IMG/VR virus record: IMGVR_UViG_3300049491_000122
Coordinates: 1 to 22,105 of that record
Length of the DNA stretch: 22,105 nt
From: a virus
Direction: 5' to 3' (one strand)
Positions 1 through 8,982 of the stretch are shown piece by piece. The notes beneath the pieces were generated by a model, which worked only from the letters and a program-made list of their open reading frames with translations, searched no databases and was not told the origin of the DNA. The translations under genes and the position numbers were made by a program. The stretch's first letter is position 1; the number at the start of each line of letters is the position of its first letter.

Positions 1-3
1 ACT

Positions 4-1500
4 CTACGGTGCCCGCACGTCCGCGTGCTCGGTCGCGCCGCCAACGAAGTGGACGATCTGCTCGCCCAGCGCTTGGAAGAAGTTCTTGCCGTTGTAAGTG
101 AGGCGCATCGCCTGCGTCGGCAGGTCGGTCAGCGCCGAGAGCACCATACCGCCAAGGCTCGCCTGCGTCTCGATCGAGCGCACGATCGAGCCCGCAACCG
201 CAAAGTGCGGGCTGTCGACCTGGTCGACAGCGCCGTCAGCGGCATCCATCAGCCGATCAATCGACGTCGACTTCAGCGCGGTTACCGTGGCGTGGTCGGA
301 TTTATTGAGTTGGATCAGTTCGTCGCGCAGCGCGTTGAACGTCAGACGTGGGTTCGGGCCGAGCCGTTCCATCATCGCCGCCGTCTTGGCGCCCCGCTCC
401 AGCGTCCAAAGCACCGCTTGCATCAGCGAGCCGTGACCGAACTCGGCGTTGTAGCCGCCCCACCCCTTCGCATCCGTGAAGTGCAGCACGCGCCGATGCG
501 AAACTTCCTTAGCGATGTTCTGCGTCTTGGCCTGCAGGTCGGTCACGTCGGGACCGGTCGGCATGTCGTCCGACATCTTGCCGCTCAGCAGCGTGTCGTA
601 GACGCTTCGCAGCGCTTCGTTGAGTTGGTTGATGTCGGCGGTGTTCGCGAACTCTTGGCCAAACGTGCGGGCAACGTCGAGCCGGTGCTCGAACAGGCTA
701 TCGCGCCATTTCTCGAACCCGGCAGCGCGCATCTTTTCCGGCTGGTGCATCTGATAGGCGATGTAGCCGCGTAGCTCTTCGATAAAGCCGCCGTGCCGGT
801 TCTGCGTGATGCGGGCCAGGTCCATGTACTTGTGCAGGATCCGCGCCGCCTTCAGCGCTTCCGGACTTTCCGAAACGCCGGGCTTGCCCGTGGGTGACGT
901 CAGTTCCCACAGTTCGTCCATGATCTTCTCATCAAGGAAGCCAGGCCCCAGGCCCACGCCGAGCACCTTGCGGCCTTGCAGATACGGCAGCGCTCCTTCG
1001 CGGTTCAGTTCCGCGAACATCGATTCGACGAACTCGTTGAAGCGGGCACGGGACAGCGCGTCGTAGCTTTCGCGCGCGCCGTTCACTTTCTTGTTCGACG
1101 ACGCCAAGATCGCCTTCAGGCCGGTCACGTCGTCCATGCCGCCCGGTGCGCGCTTGATCGGAGCCTTGGCGCTATCGGCCAGGCGGTTCTTCGCCACCGT
1201 GCCAGCAGTGCCCTTGCCCGCCGAGAACGCTTCGATGTGCATCCGGGCCTGGTTCATCACCGCGACCTGCAGCGCAGCGTTGCGCTTCGTCACGGCGGCG
1301 GCAACGCGCAGTTCGTATGCCGCACGGTCCGCATCGGCGAAGCGCTGGCTGGTTTCGTCGCCCATCCGGCCCGCCGCCTTGCGCGCCTTCGACCGGCCCT
1401 CCAGCCGTTCGATGATCTCGTCGAGTTCATCGTCGGTGAAGTCTTTTCCTTCGTCGCCGAGCTTGCCCAGCATGCAGGCGGCGGTGCGGTTGCGTGCCAT
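4..1500 (-). CDS. Large virion protein, apparently truncated at the left window edge
   Basis: This 498-residue protein starts at the ATG at 1500, which overlaps the preceding TAA by one base (TAATG), and ends at a TAG at 6-4. Recognisable segments are DELDEIIERLEGRSKARKA, the FGHGSLMQAVLWTLERGAKTAAMMERLGPNP stretch and the SLGGMVLSALTDLPTQAMRLTYNG stretch. Similar stretches occur inside very large internal virion proteins of other podoviruses, where sequence continues for hundreds of residues after this point. Here the frame closes after HFVGGATEHADVRAP, shortly after that segment. The end is therefore either a true shorter form, a frameshift or nonsense change, or a sequence-edge effect. It is probably part of the ejected core. 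No catalytic motif is seen. Confidence 0.75.
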   Translation of the reverse strand: MARNRTAACMLGKLGDEGKDFTDDELDEIIERLEGRSKARKAAGRMGDETSQRFADADRAAYELRVAAAVTKRNAALQVAVMNQARMHIEAFSAGKGTAGTVAKNRLADSAKAPIKRAPGGMDDVTGLKAILASSNKKVNGARESYDALSRARFNEFVESMFAELNREGALPYLQGRKVLGVGLGPGFLDEKIMDELWELTSPTGKPGVSESPEALKAARILHKYMDLARITQNRHGGFIEELRGYIAYQMHQPEKMRAAGFEKWRDSLFEHRLDVARTFGQEFANTADINQLNEALRSVYDTLLSGKMSDDMPTGPDVTDLQAKTQNIAKEVSHRRVLHFTDAKGWGGYNAEFGHGSLMQAVLWTLERGAKTAAMMERLGPNPRLTFNALRDELIQLNKSDHATVTALKSTSIDRLMDAADGAVDQVDSPHFAVAGSIVRSIETQASLGGMVLSALTDLPTQAMRLTYNGKNFFQALGEQIVHFVGGATEHADVRAP

Positions 1501-3230
1501 TATGCGGCCTCGATGCAGCCGGCGGCGGCTTCGAACGCCTTGGCGCGGCGCTCCGCCCATGCCGCTTGATCAGCGGCGAACTTCAGCGCGCGATCGTCCG
1601 CATCCGTCACGCGGCCTTGCCCGCGGTACTCTTCGACCACATCCAGAAACTCGGCCTCTTCCTGCTTCACCGCTTCGACCTTGTCCTTGGGTTTCGTTTT
1701 CTCGGCCGCGATCGTTGCCGCGGCGTCATCGACAACCTGCCGGTCGAACGCCCCTTGCGACCGGTCTGCTCGACTTTGCTCTATCAGACCGCCAAGGTCG
1801 CGGGGCGGTGCCTTTGGTGCTTCGGCCCGCACATCGACGATCTCGTTCCCGAAGTGCACGCGCTTGTAGGCGGTGCCTTTCTTGCCAGCGACGGACGGGT
1901 CGGCGTGCCACAGTTCGAGCGGCAACAGACCTTTTTGCGGTTGCGTAGAGACGGGGATGTTCTTCGACGTCGGCGAGATGCCCCACGCACCGTCCTTGTT
2001 CTTGCTGATCAGCGACACGGTGCCGTCGTCGTGACGGAACATGCGCCAGTTGTTTTCCGGCGTGGCGAGAGCGCGTGCCTGGTCCAGCGTGAGGTAGACC
2101 GTGACGTCGGACGTCGCTTGCGGCCCCTGCTCGTCGGCCCCGTGTTCGGGCCGGAACGCCTTGTTGCGTGTCGTCGTGCCGTCGGCGTGAACCTGATAGA
2201 CGGACCCCTTCGCGGTCGTGAACGTGGCTTGCGCTTCGGGTGGCGGCGCCGAGGCCTTCACCGCTTCCAAGCGCGTCTCGATCTCGGCCGCGCGCGCCGC
2301 ATCGTCGCCAACCGTCTCCAGTTCGGACTTGAGCGCGGCAACTTCCTTGCCCGCTTGCGCGCGCGCCTCTTCAACGTGACGCGCCACTTGCGGCGTCACG
2401 TCTACCGGCTCGCCGCGCTCCATTGCGGCAACGGCTTCCTGTAGAAGTTCGCGCTGCTTGTGTTCCGGCATCAGCGCGACGGCGTCACGCAGCGCTGCGT
2501 TGCCCTGCAGGCCGGTGTCTAGACCGCGCAGCGCCTTGGAGACGCGGGCATCGTAGACCGCACCACCGAGCGCGTGCAGACCGCCGCCCATGACGCCGCC
2601 GAGCGCCACGTTCAGAAAGCTGTCGGTGCTCGTGTAGTCGAGTTGTTGTGAAGTTGCTCCGGCGTAGACCAAGGGTTCGACCACAGCCGCACCAGCCGCG
2701 CCTTCGATCGCACCGGCGCCGACCCGCACCGCGGCGCGCGCCAACGTGCCTTCGCCTGCCTGGGCTAGCCAGCGGGCGTATCTGTATTCGCTCACAAACG
2801 GGATGAAGTTCGATGCGGCGTTGATCGGATCCGTAAGCGATCCGACAAGGCCACCGGCGAACCCGGCAACGGAAGCTCCGAAACCGCTGCGAGCGCCGAC
2901 GGTGTTCTGACTGATCTCGCGCTGCTTGAGATATTGCAGCATGTCGAGTTCTTGGCGTGTCATCCCGCCCATCGGGATTTTTAGGTCGAGCCCACGGCTC
3001 CGCACTTCCTCTTCGGCCGTCTTCTGATCGACCCGCGCGGTGACCCCGGCGATCGACGCCATGTCGTCGTTGAAGGTGCGCAGCGCACGGACCCCCAGCG
3101 TGAAGGGGTTCGTGTCAAGCGCGCGGTCGAGCCCTGCTTCGAACGCCTCGCCGGCGCCCGCAGGATAATCCGTGATGTTGCCTGGATCGGTCGTGACGGC
3201 ATCGCCGACCATGTCGAAGATGTCGGCCAT
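1500..3230 (-). CDS. Large virion protein with hydrophobic segments (ejection apparatus component)
   Basis: This 576-residue protein starts at the ATG at 3230 (MADIFDMVGDAV), overlapping the preceding stop by one base; an in-frame ATG at 3320 lies inside the preceding gene. Residues about 115-146 (GFGASVAGFAGGLVGSLTDP and onward), 167-192 and 205-225 are weakly hydrophobic, glycine-rich segments of the type found in membrane-contacting ejected proteins. From about residue 275 it is a charged helix (MERGEPVDVTPQVARHVEEA), then a mixed beta region around 345-490 and a lysine/glutamate-rich tail. The 'GFGASVAGFAGGLVGSLTDPIN' type segment recurs in large podovirus internal proteins. No lysozyme or transglycosylase active site is visible. 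It fits the place of the first part of a T7 gp16-like protein split in two. Confidence 0.75.
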   Translation of the reverse strand: MADIFDMVGDAVTTDPGNITDYPAGAGEAFEAGLDRALDTNPFTLGVRALRTFNDDMASIAGVTARVDQKTAEEEVRSRGLDLKIPMGGMTRQELDMLQYLKQREISQNTVGARSGFGASVAGFAGGLVGSLTDPINAASNFIPFVSEYRYARWLAQAGEGTLARAAVRVGAGAIEGAAGAAVVEPLVYAGATSQQLDYTSTDSFLNVALGGVMGGGLHALGGAVYDARVSKALRGLDTGLQGNAALRDAVALMPEHKQRELLQEAVAAMERGEPVDVTPQVARHVEEARAQAGKEVAALKSELETVGDDAARAAEIETRLEAVKASAPPPEAQATFTTAKGSVYQVHADGTTTRNKAFRPEHGADEQGPQATSDVTVYLTLDQARALATPENNWRMFRHDDGTVSLISKNKDGAWGISPTSKNIPVSTQPQKGLLPLELWHADPSVAGKKGTAYKRVHFGNEIVDVRAEAPKAPPRDLGGLIEQSRADRSQGAFDRQVVDDAAATIAAEKTKPKDKVEAVKQEEAEFLDVVEEYRGQGRVTDADDRALKFAADQAAWAERRAKAFEAAAGCIEAA

Positions 3231-5293
3231 CACTTCACCTGCGCCGATCCGCCGGCCTTGGTGTTCGTGTAGCTGCTGCCGCTGTCCCCGCCGGGATCGA
3301 GCCCGGTCAGAACATCCCACGTCGATCTGATCCGTTGACCGTAACGCGTCACCGGCGCGTCGCCTGCCCAGAGCTCAATGCCGGTGTTGCCCGGCAGCGT
3401 GACCCAGTAGCCGTTGCGCTTCACTGCACCAACGTATTGTTTCCGCGTCTCATCGGTGACCGCACCGGGATCGGCGCCGGGAAGGTCGAGCCCGTCGCCT
3501 TTGAGGTCGCCCATGATCCGGCTGGCACCACGCTCCGCGGCGTCGATATCGACGGCCTTCGGTGCCGTGAAGGGGACACCATTGACGCGGCCGAAGTTAT
3601 ATTTCTTCGTCACCAGTTCGCCGACGGCCTGCTCCGCAGCATCTGCCGGAGAGATGCCGTTGCGCTGAATGAGGCCAAGCGCCAACGTCTCGGCAGCTTG
3701 AGCAACGGCAACGCCCGTTGTACCACCGCCGCCACGACGTGCCAGCGAGCTGCGGAGGCTTCTCATGTCCTCGTTATCGGCGATCAATGCGGACAGGCTT
3801 TCGTCGCCGCTTTCCTTCACGCCGAGCGCCTTGCGTAGCGCCGGAAGTCCGGAACCAGCCTTTCCATCAGCGCCGGCGACACGCGACGTCTCCAGAAGGA
3901 TCGCGGCCATGTTCTTGTTGTCTAGCGTCGCCGCCGCCGCTGTGTTGGCATCGAGGCTCGGTGCCAGTTGGCGGAACACGGTGCCCCAGTTTGATCCGAA
4001 TAGTTGCTGGAACTCGCCCAGCTTCTTGGCTGCCTGATCGGGTGGTGCCCCTCTGATTTCGCCGGCGATAGCTGTCGCGAATTGCCCTGGCAGCGGCTTA
4101 CGCTTGTCCGCGGGAATGCCCATGGCGTCTTGAGCCGCTAGCGTGCGTTTGATCGCGACGCGGAGGTGACCGGGGTCGTTGTTGTTGTCGGCAAATTGCT
4201 GCCACGCCTGCGCGACATTCGGGAACGCATCGCGCGCGGCCGCACCAGGATCTTTGTTCCGTTCCGTTAAAATGCTGTTCGCAATCTTGACCGCTTCAGC
4301 GTGCGCGGCCTGCAGGTCGGCGAAGTCAGCCTCGCCGCCCTTCGGCTTCGATTTCTCCAGCGTCGTCTGTATCTCGGCAAGCGACTGCGACCGCATATCG
4401 CCGGTCACCTTGAAGATCGTGTCGGCCTTCGATGCAGCGCTAGTGTAGCGGTCCCATTCCTTGTCCGTCATCCCGGCGCGGATCGTCTTCAGTGCCTCCG
4501 GGTCGATGCCTTTGCCTGTGATCCGCCGCGACAACAGATCGGATGTTGCGAGGTCGCGGGCGTCTTGAGACAACTCGGCGCGCGATTGTGCCGCATTGGC
4601 CCTCGCCTCGGCTTTCCGTCTGTTGATCTCGATGCCGCGATCGTTCCATGTCCCGGCCCCAAGTTGTTTCTTCGCCTCGTAGGGCGATTTCATGATCAGC
4701 CCGTCGATCGCGGCGTCGGACAGCTTGGCGCGGCCGGTGACCAACGCTCTTTCCGCGTTGACCGCCGGCAGACCGGCAGCATCGATCGCCGCTTCGTAGT
4801 CCTTCAGCACGGCAGCGTATTGCCCGGGGTTGTTCGCCATCACGTTGGCGAGCTTCGACATCACCTCGACGGTGCGCAGTTCGGTACGCTGCACCATCGC
4901 CGCGGCCGCCCAGCCGTCCGATTCGATCTCTTCGTTGCTGCGTAGTTCGTTCAGCCGCTGGCCCAAGAACTCCTGCACCCGCGGATTGTCATGCGCGATG
5001 ACGAGCTGGTCCGCGGCCTCGTCGAAGTCGGCAAGCGCGACATCAGTGAAGCCCTGCAAATCTTTGGCCTGCGTTCGAAGTTCGGTCTGCCGCTTCGCGC
5101 GTGCCGCCCTGAAATCCGCAAGTGCCGCTGCGCCCTCGAGCGCGGCGTCGTGATCGGCAATCTCCGTCAGCACCGCAGCGGCACCCGCAGCATTCCGGCC
5201 GAGGTCGGCAAAGGCTTGGTTCGGCTGTACCGCAGCGTAGTCCACCGGACCCGCGGCACCGATCCCCTGGTTGATGTCCTCGATTCTAGGCAT
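3230..5293 (-). CDS. Large internal virion/ejection protein (T7 gp15-like)
   Basis: This 687-residue helical protein probably forms the ejected trans-periplasmic conduit (T7 gp15 is 747 residues). Long charged helices with heptad character fill most of it, for example DFRAARAKRQTELRTQAKDLQ and NRRKAEARANAAQSRAELSQ. NNPGQYAAVLKDYEAAIDAAGLP and KSPYEAKKQLGAG resemble family segments, and a C-terminal beta-type region has VTLPGNTGIELWAGDAPVTRYGQRI. No transglycosylase motif is seen. The ATG at 5293 overlaps the upstream stop by one base (TGATG). The stop overlaps the next ATG by one base. Gene order is the main support for its role, together with composition. Confidence 0.8.
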   Translation of the reverse strand: MPRIEDINQGIGAAGPVDYAAVQPNQAFADLGRNAAGAAAVLTEIADHDAALEGAAALADFRAARAKRQTELRTQAKDLQGFTDVALADFDEAADQLVIAHDNPRVQEFLGQRLNELRSNEEIESDGWAAAAMVQRTELRTVEVMSKLANVMANNPGQYAAVLKDYEAAIDAAGLPAVNAERALVTGRAKLSDAAIDGLIMKSPYEAKKQLGAGTWNDRGIEINRRKAEARANAAQSRAELSQDARDLATSDLLSRRITGKGIDPEALKTIRAGMTDKEWDRYTSAASKADTIFKVTGDMRSQSLAEIQTTLEKSKPKGGEADFADLQAAHAEAVKIANSILTERNKDPGAAARDAFPNVAQAWQQFADNNNDPGHLRVAIKRTLAAQDAMGIPADKRKPLPGQFATAIAGEIRGAPPDQAAKKLGEFQQLFGSNWGTVFRQLAPSLDANTAAAATLDNKNMAAILLETSRVAGADGKAGSGLPALRKALGVKESGDESLSALIADNEDMRSLRSSLARRGGGGTTGVAVAQAAETLALGLIQRNGISPADAAEQAVGELVTKKYNFGRVNGVPFTAPKAVDIDAAERGASRIMGDLKGDGLDLPGADPGAVTDETRKQYVGAVKRNGYWVTLPGNTGIELWAGDAPVTRYGQRIRSTWDVLTGLDPGGDSGSSYTNTKAGGSAQVK

Positions 5294-5802
5294 CAGTCGA
5301 TCTCCAGCCCCTTAGCGCCGTATGATGATCGAGTCCGCGGCTTCCGTGCCGCCCCGGCCCTACGCTCCAGCGCATCCTTCTCCGCCGCGGTGGTCATCAA
5401 CGAAGCACCGGCGCCGGCGATGCCGCGATACAGAGCCTGGTCGCCTTCGTACTCGGCCGCGTTCGCACGCGACGTGAAGCCGGCCGCTGCGACTTGACCG
5501 CGCCTGCGAACCGCCAGCGCATCGGCGATGAGGTTCACTTCGTTCTGCCGAATCACATCAATCGCGGAGCTGTCGCCCTGCCCCTCCGCGATCGCGGCAG
5601 CTGCTTGGCGTGCGATGACCTGGCGTCCTTCACGACGTGCCGCGGCTTCGTCGTAGGCGGCGGCATCTAGTGCCTGGCGGGCCTGCGTGCGGTAGATATC
5701 CGCGTTCGCGCCCGCAGCCGATCGGTCCGCAAAGCCCTGACCAACCTGCGATGCCGATACCGAATACTTCAAGATCTCGATGAGGTCGGTGCTACCCGCC
5801 AT
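5293..5802 (-). CDS. Internal virion protein (T7 gp14-like)
   Basis: This 169-residue alanine-rich helical protein is probably a core or channel protein ejected with the DNA (T7 gp14 type). The middle is a long helix run with ARQALDAAAYDEAAARREGRQVIARQAAAAIAEGQG, then SSAIDVIRQNEVNLIADALAVRRRG, a pattern like that of gp14-family proteins ('A..R...A.G..G.S.-DV...N---DAL..RR-G'). It then has FTSRANAAEYEGDQALYRGIAGAGASLMTTAAEKD, where a weakly hydrophobic helix may contact membrane, and a basic tail. It overlaps the GNAT-fold gene by 11 bases and shares its TGATG junction with the next gene. The position after the nozzle and before two large virion proteins supports the call. Confidence 0.82.
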   Translation of the reverse strand: MAGSTDLIEILKYSVSASQVGQGFADRSAAGANADIYRTQARQALDAAAYDEAAARREGRQVIARQAAAAIAEGQGDSSAIDVIRQNEVNLIADALAVRRRGQVAAAGFTSRANAAEYEGDQALYRGIAGAGASLMTTAAEKDALERRAGAARKPRTRSSYGAKGLEID

Positions 5803-6229
5803 AGTGCACCTTTTGAAACACGATGTAGGTCTTGCCCGCCCACATGATCGGCTCCGCGTTGATTAGCGGCACGAACCCAAGCATCGCCATCAAGCGGCGA
5901 CCTGCCTCGAAATCCGCCAGCACGGCAGCACGGACAACCGGCCAGCGCTCTTTGTGTGTCGCGATTGCTTCACGCATCGCGCGAACCAGCGCCGTCATGT
6001 AGCGACCGCAGTCGGCGCCGAGATACGTCCATGCGACGGCTTGCCCGGGCCCCACGGGGTAAAGACCGCCTACCGCGATCGTATGACCCTCGGCATCGTC
6101 GTAAGCCCATGCGGCGCCCTCAGCGACGAGACGATCGGCATACCCAGGCGATGGCGGCTCATGCTTCTGAGCCGGCTGCAGACGAACGTCGCGCCAGCGC
6201 TCCAACGTGAACGGTGCCGCCGTGATCAT
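5792..6229 (-). CDS. GNAT-fold internal virion protein (T7 gp13-like)
   Basis: This 145-residue protein has an acetyltransferase-like (GNAT) fold: a strand AAWAYDDAEGHTIAVGGLYPV, a hinge strand AVAWTYLGADCGRYMTALVRAMREAI matching the 'motif A' beta-turn-helix, and FEAGRRLMAMLGFV, the typical GNAT C-terminal helix before a final strand MWAGKTYIVFQKV. The Q/RxxGxG/A acetyl-CoA loop is degraded (LGADCGRYM), so catalysis is doubtful. T7 gp13-family proteins at this position share a GNAT-like fold and are part of the virion core assembly. The ATG at 6229 overlaps the nozzle stop (ATGA); the longer in-frame ATG at 6322 would lie inside the nozzle gene. The gene's end overlaps the next by 11 bases. 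Confidence 0.8.
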   Translation of the reverse strand: MITAAPFTLERWRDVRLQPAQKHEPPSPGYADRLVAEGAAWAYDDAEGHTIAVGGLYPVGPGQAVAWTYLGADCGRYMTALVRAMREAIATHKERWPVVRAAVLADFEAGRRLMAMLGFVPLINAEPIMWAGKTYIVFQKVHYGG

Positions 6230-8979
6230 GACCGCGCCACCTCCATACGTGGGAAGATCGCCGCGATACCAAACGGCACCGGCATGTCGTTTTCGATGCA
6301 GAGAAACGCATCGAGGCCCCACTCGCCGGGCCAGTCGACAACCTTGTCGCCGCTGAACAGCGGGACCGGGGAACCCAAGGGCTGCGTTTGCGTCGTGAAC
6401 TCTTTCCGCTTCATCGTCGTGAAGTTTCGGCCGTACCTGAAGTTGGTCGCATCGATCACACGCACGGCGACATCATTGACCACCTTCTGCTTGCCCTGCG
6501 CCGTCCCTGTCTGCGTCAGCGTTTCAAGCCTCATCGACTTGAAGCGCGACCGCACCGGCAAACCGACCTGGATCACCGAAGCCTGATACTGCAGCGTGAT
6601 CTTGCCGCTGTTGTCGACGACGACGTTCGGGTGCCGCTTCCCATCGGCGAGCACCGCAACGGTCTGACCGCGCAGATGCCACAGGCCCGACAGCGTCGAC
6701 GTCGCGGCGCCGTCGTAGGTCAGCCCGCTATCCGACATCGTCGCATCTTCAAGCAACGGCGTGTTCTCTTCCGACGACGGCGTCCAGCGCGGCCGCAGGT
6801 ACTCGATCGTGCGTTTCGTGCCGCCATCGATGTAGCGCCGCACCACCATCCAGAGCTCGTTCTGCGAGCCGTCCGGCGCCGGGATGCTGATCACGCTTTC
6901 GACGATGGGTGCCGCCGTTGCCCCGGCATCCGAATAGCCCGCGATAGGATGTCGACCCCATGCATAGACGGACTGCTCCTTCTGGTACGTGAAGGCGCGC
7001 AGCGTTCCGTTGGCCTGCACACACCACAACAGGGCATCAGGCTCCTGCACGTACGCCATCGCGCAGACCGGTGACGTCTGAAACAAATGCTCCGACCGCA
7101 GCGTCAGATCGGTGCCGATCCGTTGTTGCGGATCAGGATCGTAGCCGAGGTCGCGCAGCTTCTTTCCGGCGCGCTGCAGGAAGACGGCCGAGGTCCCGAC
7201 GCGGACCGGCTGCACACCACGGGAGCCATGCCCGGAGATCGGCGGCGCTCGGAAGTTGCTCGGACCGATCGGCTCGTTGGTCGATGCGGCCTGCAACCGG
7301 TATTCGCCGGCAGCGGTCCCCATCACCAGACCGTCGTCCATCGACAGCGCCCACTCGATCTTGTTGACCTGCCCGTTGGCCAGCGTGCCGCGGAAGCTGT
7401 TCGTCGCCAGGATTTGGTTCGCCGAGCGTTGCGCGAAGCTGTCGTAGGAACCGCTTTCCGACAGCCACCAGCCGTCCGGCTCTTCAGCAGTCTGCATCAG
7501 GGCGAGACGCTCTTCGTAGAACGCGACGGCGCCGGGATATCCGCGCGACGCCGAGAATGCCCCCAGCGCCCACTTCCAGGTCGCAAACCGTTTGACGGTG
7601 CCCCCCGCCGTGTACACGCCGGCGAAGACAGAACCCTCGAGATCGAAGGTGTTCGCGGCCACGTTGATGGCCTTCCAGTCGCCGTTCGCCGCGGTGACGC
7701 CACCGACGCCGCTGATCGTGACGTAGTCGCCTTCGCTATAGTCGTGCGCCGCCGACGTGATGCGGATGAGACCGCCCGAGTTCGTCGCATTCGTGATCGC
7801 TTGACCCGGAGGATCGAGCCCCTCGCAGAGCCGCGTGACTATGGTCCCCGACATGTTCTTGCTGTCGGTGAAGGCCGTCAGTCGAATGATCGACCACCGC
7901 GAATGCAGGTACCGCAGCCGACGATACGATGCGGTGCCGATGACGGGGTTGTCGTAGGCCTGACCTGCCGTGTGTGTCGGCGCGACCGTTCCGAAGTTGG
8001 TGCCGTTCGATCCCGTCACCTCGTACATGTTGCCGTCGTAAAGCACTTTTGTACCCACGGTCGTGGGCGCCGCGATACCCGCAGCCCATTTCGAGATCGG
8101 CGAGGGGTCTTCATAGAGCTCCTCCATGAAGAACAGCATCCCGACCATGTTGGCGTCGAAGATCGCCGTGTTGCTTTGCAGCGTTACCGGGTCGCCTGGC
8201 TGATAGGTGCCCGACGTGGCGTCGCAAAGCACGCGCGCGGAATCGGTGCCATTCATCGGGGCAAAGGGCCCGTTCGAGAACGTCGCGGTCGACAGCGTCC
8301 AAGCCGTGTGACCGGTGCGGGTCAGCTTGCGTACGGCATAGTCGTTGCCGCGATGCACGATGTACATCACGTCGGCGGTCTGCGCGTAGGACAGCAGCGG
8401 AGCGCCGTCCGCATCAAACAAATCGGCCGCAGCGTACGGTGACACGATCTCGTAGATCTTCGCGACGGTGCCGCCGGCGGTGTAGACACCATAAGCCGAG
8501 GTATCGACGCCGCTGAGTTGGAACGTGTTCGCCGTGGCGCCCGCGACCGTGAACTCGCGGTTGTTCAGTTCGATCATGCCGCCGACAGAAGCCACGATGA
8601 CCCTGTCGCCATTGCTGAGGCCGTGCGCGTTCGAGGTCACAACACCAGGGTTTGCATTCGTGACCGCCGTGATCACGGTCGAGGCCAGCGTGACGATCGC
8701 GTGGTCCTTCAGCACCCGCATGTAGAGGTCGCCAAACTCGAGCGCGTAGGCCTGTTCGACATTGAACTGGAACGGGATCAGCAGCGTGCGCTGCGCCGAA
8801 TTCTTGACCTCCTTCACGTAGCCGGTGCCGGATCGCTGCACGATCGGCCCCTGCACCGTCGGGATGAAGTTTTCGAGGGTCTTGGCGCCAGCGGCGTAGA
8901 ACTCTTTGTCGACGCGGCCATCCAGCAGCGGCGACAGCTCGCCGCTATTCAGGCTCCCGAAGAGTAAGGCAACGGCCAT
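6226..8979 (-). CDS. Tail tubular protein B-like nozzle protein with two E1-FCCH-type insertions
   Basis: This 917-residue protein forms the tail nozzle below the adaptor ring. The N-terminus FGSLNSGELSPLLDGRVDKEFYAAGAKTLENFIP and QGPIVQRSGTGYV is characteristic of the podovirus family, and the body continues with a beta-propeller-like sequence of WTLS/RVLCDA type. Two related insertions of about 70 residues (about 104-176 and 394-466) match the small beta domain shared with the ubiquitin-activating E1 FCCH family and used in phage tail proteins: each has a segment like GLSNGDRVIVASVGG or YSEGDYVTISGVGG, then NTF-L-G, then GVYTAGGTV. The C-terminal part includes a predicted-looking TMKRKEFTTQTQPLG-type segment. 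The stop overlaps the next start (ATGA). T7 gp12 is 794 residues, so the insertions account for the extra length. Confidence 0.9.
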   Translation of the reverse strand: MAVALLFGSLNSGELSPLLDGRVDKEFYAAGAKTLENFIPTVQGPIVQRSGTGYVKEVKNSAQRTLLIPFQFNVEQAYALEFGDLYMRVLKDHAIVTLASTVITAVTNANPGVVTSNAHGLSNGDRVIVASVGGMIELNNREFTVAGATANTFQLSGVDTSAYGVYTAGGTVAKIYEIVSPYAAADLFDADGAPLLSYAQTADVMYIVHRGNDYAVRKLTRTGHTAWTLSTATFSNGPFAPMNGTDSARVLCDATSGTYQPGDPVTLQSNTAIFDANMVGMLFFMEELYEDPSPISKWAAGIAAPTTVGTKVLYDGNMYEVTGSNGTNFGTVAPTHTAGQAYDNPVIGTASYRRLRYLHSRWSIIRLTAFTDSKNMSGTIVTRLCEGLDPPGQAITNATNSGGLIRITSAAHDYSEGDYVTISGVGGVTAANGDWKAINVAANTFDLEGSVFAGVYTAGGTVKRFATWKWALGAFSASRGYPGAVAFYEERLALMQTAEEPDGWWLSESGSYDSFAQRSANQILATNSFRGTLANGQVNKIEWALSMDDGLVMGTAAGEYRLQAASTNEPIGPSNFRAPPISGHGSRGVQPVRVGTSAVFLQRAGKKLRDLGYDPDPQQRIGTDLTLRSEHLFQTSPVCAMAYVQEPDALLWCVQANGTLRAFTYQKEQSVYAWGRHPIAGYSDAGATAAPIVESVISIPAPDGSQNELWMVVRRYIDGGTKRTIEYLRPRWTPSSEENTPLLEDATMSDSGLTYDGAATSTLSGLWHLRGQTVAVLADGKRHPNVVVDNSGKITLQYQASVIQVGLPVRSRFKSMRLETLTQTGTAQGKQKVVNDVAVRVIDATNFRYGRNFTTMKRKEFTTQTQPLGSPVPLFSGDKVVDWPGEWGLDAFLCIENDMPVPFGIAAIFPRMEVARS

Positions 8980-8982
8980 GAC

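Noticed and set aside
7087-8442. A long plus-strand open frame of 451 codons opposite the nozzle gene
   Set aside because: Arg-rich low-complexity translation with no domain; the opposite strand carries a clear tail tubular B-like protein. High GC content removes stops from antisense frames.
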